From Trissonchulus latispiculum (Eukaryota > Nematoda > Enoplea > Enoplida > Ironidae), in contig JASAND010028276.1 of NCBI GenBank assembly GCA_030248195.1, positions 1 to 64,000 of the forward strand: 64,000 bases of DNA, in the 5' to 3' direction. The position numbers and the translations under genes are program-made. This document shows positions 34,324-43,841 of this stretch, piece by piece; position 1 is the stretch's first letter, and each line of letters begins with the position of its first letter. The notes beneath the pieces were generated by a model. It searched no databases. It was not told where the DNA came from and saw only the letters and a program-made list of their open reading frames with translations.

Positions 34324-35190
34324 AGGCAGGATAACACCAGATCTGCCAAAGAAGCGTTCAGTCGAGTTCATTTGCACGCCAAAGCCACTAAAGTGCCTCA
34401 TGCACTCCTAAAAGCCAAAAACAGTTAGTAATACGTACACGAAGTATAAAGGTGGGATGTCCAAGCCTGCACGCGGAAGCCAAATGGTCCCGATAATAGT
34501 TCCTAAAACTCCCGTGATTCTATCACCAACACTGCTGTTTCCAAAGGGTTTTGGCCCAATTGATTCAGGAAAAAGTAGTTGGCCGCTCAGACTGTGGAAG
34601 ATCAAGCCTGTTTTTAGTTTTGTAATCAGTGAAATGTGTAGCTATAGAATAGATAACACTTCTATGTAATTTGTTCTACCAGTTCTTGTGTGAAGTATAG
34701 CTTTGTAAGCATTGGATTGCTAGTTAGTCGCCGTAACTTCATACATTTTAATCAGTGTAGGTGTGGATCAGCTCTGTTGCGGCGTTCGTTAATCAGTGGA
34801 TAATCCCGTGATTCAGTTAAATTGCTTTTGTCAGCACTATCAGTTCGTCCAGTCTGTGGAAACTAATTAGGTACTGGCTGGTGAATTTTTTACCAGTTTA
34901 CTTTGAGGGCAAAGACAGACGGGTCAAACCTCAAATCGAACTGGGAAACTTAACCTCAGCCGAAATTACAGTATCAAAACCATAACTAAAACATGACGAC
35001 GTTCAACGGAATTCAATCCTTCGTTGATATCATTTTCCCTAGCGAATTCTCCGTTCAGCATTGAGTTAACAATCATTATCTGTTAAGTTACGCTATCACA
35101 TCCGAATTCAGCAGTATACGTACGACACTCTCTAGCCTGTAACTGTAATTACACTTGCAGAACCCTTGCCTTTCTAAATTACGTTGCCAG

Positions 35191-35426
35191 GCAAACCGTA
35201 CAGTTTGTGCTTCAATCGATCTGAGGATATCTCTGACCGCGCTGACCAGTGTGATAGAGTACTGATCAGTTATGCCGTCCTACAAAGCCAAGTTAAGCTC
35301 CATCCCACTGAGACACAAATCTCAGAAGCCAAACTAGGTTACTTACGAAGCCCAAATCAATCCAAGCCTGACCCACTCTATTACACTTGGGTGTGGTCAC
35401 TTTCTAGCCAACAGGCAGCCAAATGA
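35191..35426 (+). CDS. Candidate exon, copy B of 28104-28339
   Basis: Same frame, possible acceptor and stop as copy A, with one amino-acid change. Function unknown. Confidence 0.3.
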
Positions 35427-36091
35427 AAAGCTTCCTGTATGTCTGGTCGTTAGGGGCTGAAAGCGTAAACTTGTACGTATCAGAAAGGTCTTGGTTTCGC
35501 GATTCCCACCCCCCCCCTCCATAATGGGCACTTTTTCAGGCGCCCGACAAATGGGTCGCCTTTTCAGAGACAGATGTTTTTCACAGCTTTTTCATATTTA
35601 TCTTAGTTCATTCCATTTGATTTCATTTTTAACAGTTTTCCTATTTATTATCTGGTTGCTATTATCAGATTACTATTACTTGCAGTTTTTGCCTTCTTCT
35701 TCTTCTTGCAACAACATGAAAAATCTTCTCAACAGAAATCCTAAAATCCTGCCAATACCTTTGTTTCAACACATCAGCTTTTCTAATGTCAAGAGATGCT
35801 AGCCCAAAATCTAATTTTAAGATGATTCGGTTCTTATTAAGTCTAATCACATTTTATTTGGAAATGAAACTTTTTTCCAGGCACCTTCTAGGGGACTGAA
35901 GATAAGACTTTTCCTTTCCCTCCCCCTTGAGCCCTTCTTCACAGCTGCCGTAAGTAGCTTTGGGTTTTTTGCTTTTCTAAAAACCCAATGGCATCACCCG
36001 TGTTTTATTTTGGAATTATGGCACTGGTGTCCTGCGTTGACGTGCGTCAAGAGGGTTAGATTTAGGTAGAAAGCTTCATGTGTATCCTTAG

Positions 36092-36205
36092 AAGCGGAAG
36101 CTAGCCTACCTGTAGATTTGCAGGACTTTATCAATGAAATTGAACAAGGTCGACTGGTAGCGCAGGAATGTATTAATGAACTTGGTATATTTCTTGTGTG
36201 TGTGT
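36092..36205 (+). CDS. Candidate internal exon, copy B of 29014
   Basis: Same acceptor and D-L-Q-D-F-I-N-E-I-E-Q stretch; the first residues differ slightly (E-A-S-L-P versus E-V-R-L-P). Confidence 0.35.
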
Positions 36206-36309
36206 GAGTTCTGCATTCGCGAACCCTATCTTTAGCACTGAGCCAGCTTAGGTGGATTTTATTCTGCTCATTATGCAAATTAGAAAATAAAACACTGACT
36301 GACTGACAG

Positions 36310-36508
36310 TCTTGAAGCAGTCGTTGGTTACCAGCAGTTTAAACGGTTACAGGATTTGAGTACCACAGTAGCTTGGGAGCTGCTAAGCAACAAGGTACGA
36401 AGCGTTGACTTCATAAGTTCGGACCGAACATGGTTTAGAATGCACAGGCCTCTGTTTTCACTGATCCGTATCCGCGAAGAAAGTTCGCTGAAGTATGACA
36501 ATCGCTAA
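36310..36508 (+). CDS. Candidate terminal exon, copy B of 29234-29432
   Basis: Same length, acceptor and stop as copy A. Substitutions are scattered (for example W-L-G-M to W-F-R-M) and none truncates it. Confidence 0.4.
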
Positions 36509-36612
36509 AAACTTAACGCTGAAAATATTTTATTTTCGCATCATATATTTGGGATGAAAAGTGTACGTTATACTGCTGAATAACAACATTATATGCAACA
36601 AAATAATAACAG

Positions 36613-36766
36613 GTCTACAAAGGAATATTACCCCTTCTGGGGCCAAATTGTTATTTTCAAATGTCCGTTGTGTTCTACACGCTATCTACAGCAATGTGTA
36701 TGCTCTGCATGCCATAGCTATCTAAATCAACAGTTGTTAGAAAGTTTTATAAAGTTTTGCTTGAAG
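36613..36766 (+). CDS. Zinc-ribbon-like exon, copy B
   Basis: Identical boundaries and length to 29529-29682. The four paired cysteines are kept; the spacer reads S-T-R-Y-L-Q-Q-C-V instead of S-T-R-Y-L-Q-L-F-V, adding a fifth cysteine. Confidence 0.45.
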
Positions 36767-36888
36767 GTAAGCGGTGTGTGTGTTCAGCGTGTTAGTAGAA
36801 AAGTGAAATTCTAAATGATCTAAAATTACTGCCCCTGTTGCTACATGGGCGAGCAATTTGTGTGTGTCGATCTGCATATTGACTACTG

Positions 36889-37079
36889 ACAAGCATGGAA
36901 ATTATTCATCAACCTTCGTCATGAAAATCGACACAAAAATGCATGACACCAACTTTCATCCAGGTGGGCCACATGAAACGCTACGGGAACACTTCAGGAA
37001 AGAAGAGGACTGGGCCATAATTGGTAGTACAGGAAATGGTAGCATTCGTCAACCCCTATTTCCTCATTTGAACACCCAC
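36889..37079 (+). CDS. Candidate exon, copy B of 29803
   Basis: Same frame and donor (CAC|GTGAGC). Beyond the donor the open frame differs by one residue. Confidence 0.3.
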
Positions 37080-38056
37080 GTGAGCCCAGAGCTCTCTTAC
37101 TGCGCTTTAAGTAGAAGATCAGGCCAAGTCTAGAGCTTAAGGTCTAGCACCTTATTTCAGATCCCTCCTGGGCAATTTACCGAGACTGTCAAGGGCTGGC
37201 CGCCAGGTAGGTGGCGCTGTCACAGAATCCATTGTAATTGTGGACGTAATGGAGTTCTGATTATAGCCTTGTAGAACACCTTGCCTAATTGCTATGGCAA
37301 TTATTCAGCGTCAACATTCCCCTTCCTTTAAACATGAGCATGTTCTTGCTCACACTACCCTTGCCGCATTACCAACTGGGGTGAGTTGGCTAAAAACAAA
37401 GGGATCTTGTTATTCGTCAGGAAGGATTTAGTGTCAGCACAAAGTCAATGACAGCAGAAAGTGGCCACTGCATAGATTGAGACAGAGCTCGGTGCTGCAA
37501 TTAGTGTTTCAGGAGGACTGTATTCTCACTGACATGGTCACTTTGACACTAACTTGAGGTCAGTTCGTATATAATAAAAACTACAAAATCTTCAAATAAG
37601 AGTTTCCTTAATGATATTTCATATGAAGTTTTTTATGACATTAAAAAATTGCATTTGAAAATTAGTTTGAACAACAAAATAGAGAATATTGTGTTTGTGA
37701 AGGCGACCCTTAATCCACCTGAGTCACTTTTTTTCTTTATAAGCTATTCCGAATATAAATTAATCAAATTTATTAGTCAAAATGGATTTTTGAGGTCAGT
37801 TTTGGGACGCGGCAGAGAATGGACTAAAAATAGCAAGCATATTTGAAGCCTACACACTTTTTATTGTCCAATTCCAAAGAATGTTCAGAAATTAAGCAGA
37901 AATACAACTGTTTCACGAAAGGCTTCTCCCTACTGCGTCATTCTACTAATAAACTCACATTATATCTCAAAAAGCTTTCATCATATTGGCTTTAAGTCAG
38001 CTGATAAAAGTTCAAAGGAAGCCCTTGCAATAAAAAAGCTCCCTGACCAAGGTTAA

Positions 38057-38162
38057 GGTGCTGGTATTTTTGACACATACGGCTTTAATTCTTTACGTAA
38101 ATAGCTAAAACTTACGAAATAACTTATTTCCGTGCTCTTTAACATTTTGGGACCAGTCCCGT
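38057..38162 (+). mobile_element. TTAA element, left part, copy B
   Basis: TTAA at 38053-38056. Matches 30971-31076 to the CCGT at 38159-38162, where the Ginger-like element begins. Its right part is not present downstream. Confidence 0.8.
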
Positions 38163-39604
38163 TGTCACGGTACAAATCTTCCCCCGTGCAAATCTTCCCC
38201 CGGAAGTTTTGCACCGGTGCAAATCTTCCCCCCGGAAGTTTTGCACCGGTGCAAATCTTCCCCCCGGAAATTTTGCACCGGTGCAAATCTTCCCCCCGGA
38301 AGTTTTGCACCGGTGCAAATCTTCCCCCCGGAAATTTTGCACCGGTGCAAATCTTCCCCCCGGAAATTTTGCACCGGTGCAAATCTTCCCCCTGGAAATT
38401 TTGCACCGGCGCAAAACTTCCCCCGGGGGAAGATTTGCACCAGCTGCCAGAGCTGCCGTGAAGTTAGCTACACATGATTCAAAAGTATTGGAAACTATTT
38501 CAGATTAATTCTAACAATTTTTCGCCAGTCACTTGTTTTTAATAGATGAAGTACGTAATAGTTCAACTCGTCGTCAAACCTGTCGTTTTGGCAGTCTTAA
38601 TTAATTAAATTGAATTGGAATAAAACTAAGGCAAAATTGTGTCGAATTCTGAATTAAATTCAACAAATACAATAAACCGAAATAGCCTGTATCTTGCATT
38701 TGAATTTTATAACGTTCAATGACTGAAACCTAGCTAGGATCAATTCAACATTATCCTCGTCTACCCCTTTGGGGGGATAAGGTTCATTTGGGAACACTTG
38801 TGTTCATAACATTCGTAGACGTGTTTGGTTTATCATGCATCGAAATTCATTTTTTAATTCGAAACTTTTTGAATCCCGTTTGTCTGCCCCTGAAAATCAA
38901 GAATTTAGTTTTTAAAATTTTTAAAAGATTGATTGAAGTTGAATTGTAGATTCGCATTCGTCTGCCCCTGAAAATCAAGAATTTAGTTTTTAAAAGTTTT
39001 AAAAGATTGATTGAAGTTGAATTGAAGATTCGCATTCTCACCAAATTTTAAGATAATAAATCAATAATAGACAGATTAAAACTTAAAATTGATTAAAATA
39101 TTAAAAAATTTTCGAATTAACCTTGGGTATGCCTTTATTTCTAGACGTCTTCCAGTTGGGGAGGGGGGATATAAAGTGCAATTAGGGCTTTGGGGGGGGT
39201 AAAGTTTAATCCTAGTTCTTCCAAACATTTTTCTTGCTTTCTTAACCAATTATTATTGCTATTTTGCTATGTAAGAATCTAAACTTTGCTTGGTTTCGTT
39301 TTTGGTGTATTTCCTTGTAAGGGCGATCTCAAGTTTGGATATCTAAATTCTAAAGGCCTTCTCAAAAGAGTATAGAGGAGTTTATGGAGTTAAGTGCAAC
39401 TGGATTTTGAAGTAAAGAGCTAAAGAGGATAAATCCTAGTTCTGTCGAGTTACACGACTTACTCAAGTTGAAATAGTTTAAAACTTCAATGTTAAAGCTG
39501 GTTTTGTTTGTGCTAGCTTAGCTACACCATACCAGTCGAAAAATCCATTTGCCCTCAAATGTGAAAGCTAAAGTTTAAAGAAGCATCATCGCATTGTTTC
39601 AGCT
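38163..39604. mobile_element. Ginger1-like foldback element, copy B, truncated
   Basis: Starts TGTCACGGTACAAATC. Its subterminal array has about eight 32-bp units (38170-38440) against about four in copy A. A 70-bp direct duplication near 38885-39030 is also new. Homology to copy A stops after TTTCAGCT at 39604, where gypsy RNase H sequence starts. No matching right end (GCACCGTGACA) exists in the rest of the window. Confidence 0.85.
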
Positions 39605-40905
39605 CACCTTGAGAAGCCCTTCCTCCTGCACACAGCTGCTTCCGATTTAGGTTTAGGGGTTGTACTTTCCCAGGTTCAGGAAGATGGCAAGGAACATCCG
39701 GTTGCCTATGCCGCCAGATCCCTTAGGAGACATGAAAAACACTACTCTACCCACGATAAGGAGTGTTTGGCAATTAAGTTTGGCATCCAGCATTTTCGGC
39801 ACTTTCTCTATGGTGGACCTCCCTTTACTGTTGTTACTGATCATTCCGCTTTAAGGTGGCTTATGTCGGCTCCTCCCGAGAATTCTAGGTTGGCTCGTTG
39901 GCGAGTAGAATTTAGTGAGTATACATTTGATATTAAGCATCGGCCAGGGAAAGCGAACAAGAATGCCGATGGATTATCTAGGAATCCTTTGTTTCGGGAT
40001 ATAGCTGGCCCTAAGCCTGTTACTCCCCTGAACGTTAGAGTGGTCACTCCCCCAGTGACTGCTGAGGTCGCTGATCAGATTGTTGGTGTCGTTAACTACG
40101 TATTGGATCCGGTCAATCAGGCCAAAGCACGACCTACTCAGGTTTTTGCCATTCATACTAGGTCCCAAAGTAAGGCTCGGCATAGCTTGGATGATGTTGT
40201 TGAGCAAATGCACTCTATCAACTTGCATGAACTTTCTCAGGCTGAGGCCTCGGAGGCCGTCGGGAGTGTTATGACCCCCCCAAGTTGGAGTCAACCTCGA
40301 ACAAGCCGTTCCTACCGAAGGTGGACTGCAAGACCTGGGAATCCAGGCCGTAGATGTAGCATCCGTCTCCGACGTTTCCCCGGTGGAAGCTGATGCCCGA
40401 AACGTAGACCAGGAATCTACTACCACCACTGGTAGCTGGGATTCCAAGTTATGGGTTGCCTCACCCCCGCCGGAGGGTGGAGAGAATGGACAGGAAGTGC
40501 TAAATGACCTGCCTGTAGAGGAGCCACTGTACCTGACCAGTACAATTTGGGAACACTTAATCGAACAGCAGAAAGCTGATGTTTTCTTCGCTGCCATTAG
40601 GGAGTATCTGGAGAACGATGTGTTACCTGTGAACTTCACTCGCGCGGTCAAAATAGCCGCCGCTGCTCAGGACTTCATCATGGAAGATGATATCCTGTAT
40701 AGGTTACAGAGGACGCGTTGAAGAGACTAGAAAGCAGTTAGCAGTTCCATTGCCCTTAAGGGATCACGTGCTCTTAGCAGCTCATGACAGTCCACTCGCT
40801 GGACACCTTGGCATCTCTCGTACGCACTCCAGAGTTTTGAATAACTACTGGTGGCCCTCCCTGTGGGCCTCAGTTCGGGATTGAGTCAACACATGTCGAG
40901 TTTGC
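39605..40905 (+). pseudogene. Ty3/gypsy Pol remnant: RNase H, linker, integrase zinc finger
   Basis: RNase H starts abruptly (no reverse transcriptase upstream) and shows P-F-L-L, A-A-S-D-L-G-L-G-V-V-L-S-Q, K-E-C-L-A-I, V-T-D-H-S-A-L-R-W-L and H-R-P-G-K-A-N-K-N-A-D-G-L-S-R. The first catalytic Asp is replaced (T-A-A-S where T-D-A-S is usual). A charged linker follows, with frameshifts near 40280 and 40715. The zinc-binding H-H-C-C segment is readable (A-G-H-L-G... C-R-V-C), but TGA at 40882-40884 stands where Trp is usual. Dead as read, yet clearly continuous with the integrase that follows. Confidence 0.92.
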
Positions 40906-42615
40906 ATGGCTCACAAGAATCCTCCTAGGCGTAAGAACGCGCATCTTCATACGATTCCGGCTACTGAGCCCTTTGATCGCAACCATGTGGACATCATGGA
41001 TTTTCGAAGGCCATCGGTCCACGGACATCGTTACGTGGTCTCCTTCATAGATTCATTCTCCAAGTACGCCATAGCAGTCCCCATTCGAGTTGCTTCTGCA
41101 TTGGTTGTCGCTTATACTTTCGTCGAACATGTTCTTCTGAAATTCGGCGCTCCTCGTAAACTCGTTAGTGATCAAGGTCCCCAGTTCATTTCGGCCCTCA
41201 ACAAGGCCATCTGCAAATTGGCTGATGTTAAGAAGGTAGAAACCACTAAGTATAACCCGTCCAGTAACGGCCAGGTTGAGCGATGGCATAGGACCCTGAA
41301 ACACATGCTAAGGACTGCGGTACAGGAGCATATAGACTGGGACCGAATGGTTCCCTACTGCACTTTTGCTTATAATACTAGTGTCCACGCTTCTACTGGG
41401 GACACGCCGTTCTACCTTTCGCATGGGTGGGATCCTACGTTGCCCAATAGCTACCAACTCTTGAAACCAGGGGAATTCCATAGAGTCCCTGACTATGTAG
41501 CTCAGGTCTCCGAAGGATTGGGAAAGGCTTGGAAGCTTGCTCGGGATCACATCCAGGCTGCCCAGATTTCCCAGGAAAGAAACTACAACCGTGGTGTCAG
41601 ACAGATAGCCTTCCTTCCAGGAGATTTAGTCATGGTGGCTGTTCCCCGAAGGCAGCATCCGGGAGGTCTCAGTCATAAGTTTCTTCCCTCATATAGTGGA
41701 CCATACCGCATCATTAGTGTAAATGCACCAGTAGCTCATATCAGGATGGCCAATAACCGTAAGGCAAACATACATGCGGTGAACTTCGGCCGGTTGATGC
41801 CGGCCCAAGTTCCACATGTCCTGCCCACGGATCGAGATGACCCTATGGAGGACATCCTGGACGGTGAGCCACATGTGGCCAAGGAGCTGGATGACGAGGC
41901 TATCTCCATGCAGGCACAGAGACCCGCCTCTCCGGATATTCGGCAATCGTTTGATGATATTCTTGCCGAAACCGAGGAAGACGTAGAACTGATAGCCGAG
42001 GCTCCTGTCCAGTTGAATTGGGTCCCTGTAGATAATGATTGGCTAATTGTCCAAGCCGAACGATTAGGCGATCCTTACATAGGCCATCACCAGCATCTGG
42101 CTGATTGGGGCTCTGAACAGGCCCTGACCTATCCTACTCTAGTTCAGAACGTGCAGGGGGATGGGAATTGTTTTTACCGGGTACTGTCGCATGTTCTGTA
42201 TTACACTGAACATGAATATCAGAAAATTAGGGAATTCATGTACAGGTACTTGACCACCCAACCAGGCGTACTGCAAAACAAGCTGGGACATGAACCGAAC
42301 TATGATCCAGAAAGCCTCTTGGTAGATATGAAGTACGCCACTGAGATGGAGATCCTGCTGGATTCAGCCATGATGAATACTCCGATTTTTACCTACACTA
42401 ATCCTCGGAACAACTATTGGACCTGGCAAGGATTCCGGCCGGGGATGTTGGGTACTGACCCGACCACGGATCCTAGAGTCATCTATATCTGGCACGTAAA
42501 CCGGGATCACTATATGTACGTAATGGATATTGAGAAAGGTCCCATGCAGAAGTTTCATCCGAAGCTGCCGGAGGTTATTGAAACCTTTGGCACAGCTTTC
42601 CGTCGCCGTCATTAA
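40906..42615 (+). CDS. Intact integrase with GPY/F motif and C-terminal OTU protease domain
   Basis: 569 codons. The integrase core (about residues 15-175) has Asp29 (N-H-V-D-I-M-D-F), Asp89 (V-S-D-Q-G-P-Q-F) and Glu125 (S-N-G-Q-V-E-R-W-H), a canonical D-59-D-35-E spacing. A GPY/F module (S-G-P-Y-R-I, about residue 265) follows, then an acidic linker (about 310-400). The OTU-type cysteine protease domain (about 405-545) shows G-D-G-N-C-F-Y-R (Cys about 422) and W-H-V-N-R-D-H-Y near its end (candidate catalytic His about 535). OTU enzymes cleave ubiquitin or process polyproteins. INT-GPY/F-OTU is the order described for Ginger1 transposases, but RNase H directly upstream marks this as Ty3/gypsy Pol. 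The upstream frames are broken while this one is open throughout. Confidence 0.9.
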   Translation: MAHKNPPRRKNAHLHTIPATEPFDRNHVDIMDFRRPSVHGHRYVVSFIDSFSKYAIAVPIRVASALVVAYTFVEHVLLKFGAPRKLVSDQGPQFISALNKAICKLADVKKVETTKYNPSSNGQVERWHRTLKHMLRTAVQEHIDWDRMVPYCTFAYNTSVHASTGDTPFYLSHGWDPTLPNSYQLLKPGEFHRVPDYVAQVSEGLGKAWKLARDHIQAAQISQERNYNRGVRQIAFLPGDLVMVAVPRRQHPGGLSHKFLPSYSGPYRIISVNAPVAHIRMANNRKANIHAVNFGRLMPAQVPHVLPTDRDDPMEDILDGEPHVAKELDDEAISMQAQRPASPDIRQSFDDILAETEEDVELIAEAPVQLNWVPVDNDWLIVQAERLGDPYIGHHQHLADWGSEQALTYPTLVQNVQGDGNCFYRVLSHVLYYTEHEYQKIREFMYRYLTTQPGVLQNKLGHEPNYDPESLLVDMKYATEMEILLDSAMMNTPIFTYTNPRNNYWTWQGFRPGMLGTDPTTDPRVIYIWHVNRDHYMYVMDIEKGPMQKFHPKLPEVIETFGTAFRRRH

Positions 42616-43254
42616 CTTGTGATATATTCCTAGTTGTACAGATTAGGTAGTGTTGGTATTTGGAATGTGGCAACGGGCAGAAAAGCGTGTTCGAGTGTTC
42701 GATTGTGTTAAGAGATCTTTCAACTTGCTTATCCCCCGAACTAGTTCAATTTAGAGCTTAAAGATGTTTCGTTGTGCTTCAAAGACGATTTGTTGTAGTA
42801 AACCCAAAATTCTAGTCAGCTAAACAAAGCTACCCTCATTAAATATTACCCAAAAATCTCTACCAAACATTTGTCTCAAAACAGTGACTGCCCTTTTCCA
42901 CAGTACAAGCACCGTTCAGTATATAGTTCCTCCTTTCGTTGTAAATAGGCCCTTGAAGTTAGCATATGTTTATAAGTAATCTCTTGAAACTATGTGCATA
43001 AGTGTGTAAACGATCTTAAGTATAGCCAGTTGTGCCAAAGTCGTCGGAAAATAGTTAGGCCATCCCAATAGTCGCTAGCACCATGACTATCTCTGAGAAG
43101 GCGCGGTTGAGGCCAGACTTCTGAGTAAGTAATAAACAGTTGTGATTAGCTGAGTCTAGTTCTCTGTAACGAATAAACAGTTGTGATTAGCTGAGTCTAG
43201 TTCACTGTAACGGCCTGCAACTACTTTAGTTACTTTAGGTGAATTAACACAGAA
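42616..43254 (+). other. Spacer with possible LTR or 3'UTR features
   Basis: AT-rich and non-coding. A 41-bp unit starting AATAAACAGTTGTGATTAGC is tandemly duplicated (43131-43171 and 43172-43212), each copy carrying a polyadenylation-type AATAAA. This could be the 3' end of the Pol transcript, or an LTR preceding the next ORF. No TG..CA boundaries or duplicate copy were found. Confidence 0.4.
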
Positions 43255-43841
43255 ATGGATCAAGCGCCAGCTGCCCTTAAGTTTGTCGATCGGATCCAGA
43301 TTCCCATCACTGTCCGTAGCTACCAGAATCAGATAACTTCAAGAGCTCGGATCCCGTCACTGGAGCGCTTAGTAACTTTGGAAAGGTTCCCCCTCGAGCT
43401 GGTGGTCAGAATCTTCTTAGTTGTCTTGGTACTAGGGTCCTGAATTCGGAGACTGGTTATCAGGCTACCCTAGCATACTTGTATGAGCAATATGCTCTTT
43501 CCAAGAAAATGATCGCTGCCCATGAAGATCCGCTGGCCGTCAAACGGATGGCCCGGGAACTGACTCCCAGTTCCCTCTTGTCCGATCTGGAGGAGCAACG
43601 GCTCCTTAAGTTCTTCGTCATGGCCGCAGTTCTCCATCAGAAGTTTCGTTCCCCCTACTTTCGCAACCAGCTGATAGGTACGGGTGAGGCCCAATTGATG
43701 GAGGCTACTACCAGTGCGGTTTGGGGTATTGGTAAGGACCTGACTGCCGTCCATGCCATAAACGAGCAGCAGCGTTACCGACTCATGCGTCAGCACGTCG
43801 AGCAGACGCAGCCACTCAATCTGCTGGGTCAGCTGTTGTAG
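43255..43841 (+). pseudogene. NADAR (YbiA-like) domain ORF, frame-shifted
   Basis: ATG at 43255 opens M-D-Q-A-P-A-A-L-K-F in frame 1. Near 43330 the coding sense moves to frame 0, which runs from 43320 to TAG at 43839-43841. NADAR-type features in order: G-A-L-S-N-F; A-Y-L-Y-E-Q-Y-A-L-S-K-K-M-I (the usual E-x-x-Y-x-x-x-K-A region); L-K-F-F-V-M-A-A-V-L-H-Q-K-F; the hallmark L-I-G-T-G-E-A-Q-L-M-E-A-T-T-S-A-V-W-G-I-G. NADAR proteins act on or bind ADP-ribose/NAD-derived adducts, and some are N-glycosidases. It lies on the same strand as Pol-OTU, 640 bp downstream. The frameshift and terminal stop suggest decay, or programmed recoding. Confidence 0.75.

Larger units (their letters stand above)
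34324..38052 (+). repeat. Segmental duplication, copy B
   Basis: Collinear with 27237-30966. Candidate exons correspond one for one. Small differences include a GT-repeat two units shorter near 36200 and an 11-bp insertion near 36566. Confidence 0.93.

Noticed and set aside
38163..38440. Array resembling a CRISPR (short regular repeats)
   Set aside because: Units are contiguous palindromic tandem repeats with no unique spacers, inside a transposon terminus in eukaryotic DNA.
40080..40651. Minus-strand 225-codon ORF opposite the Pol linker
   Set aside because: Antisense shadow of the gypsy RNase H-integrase linker.
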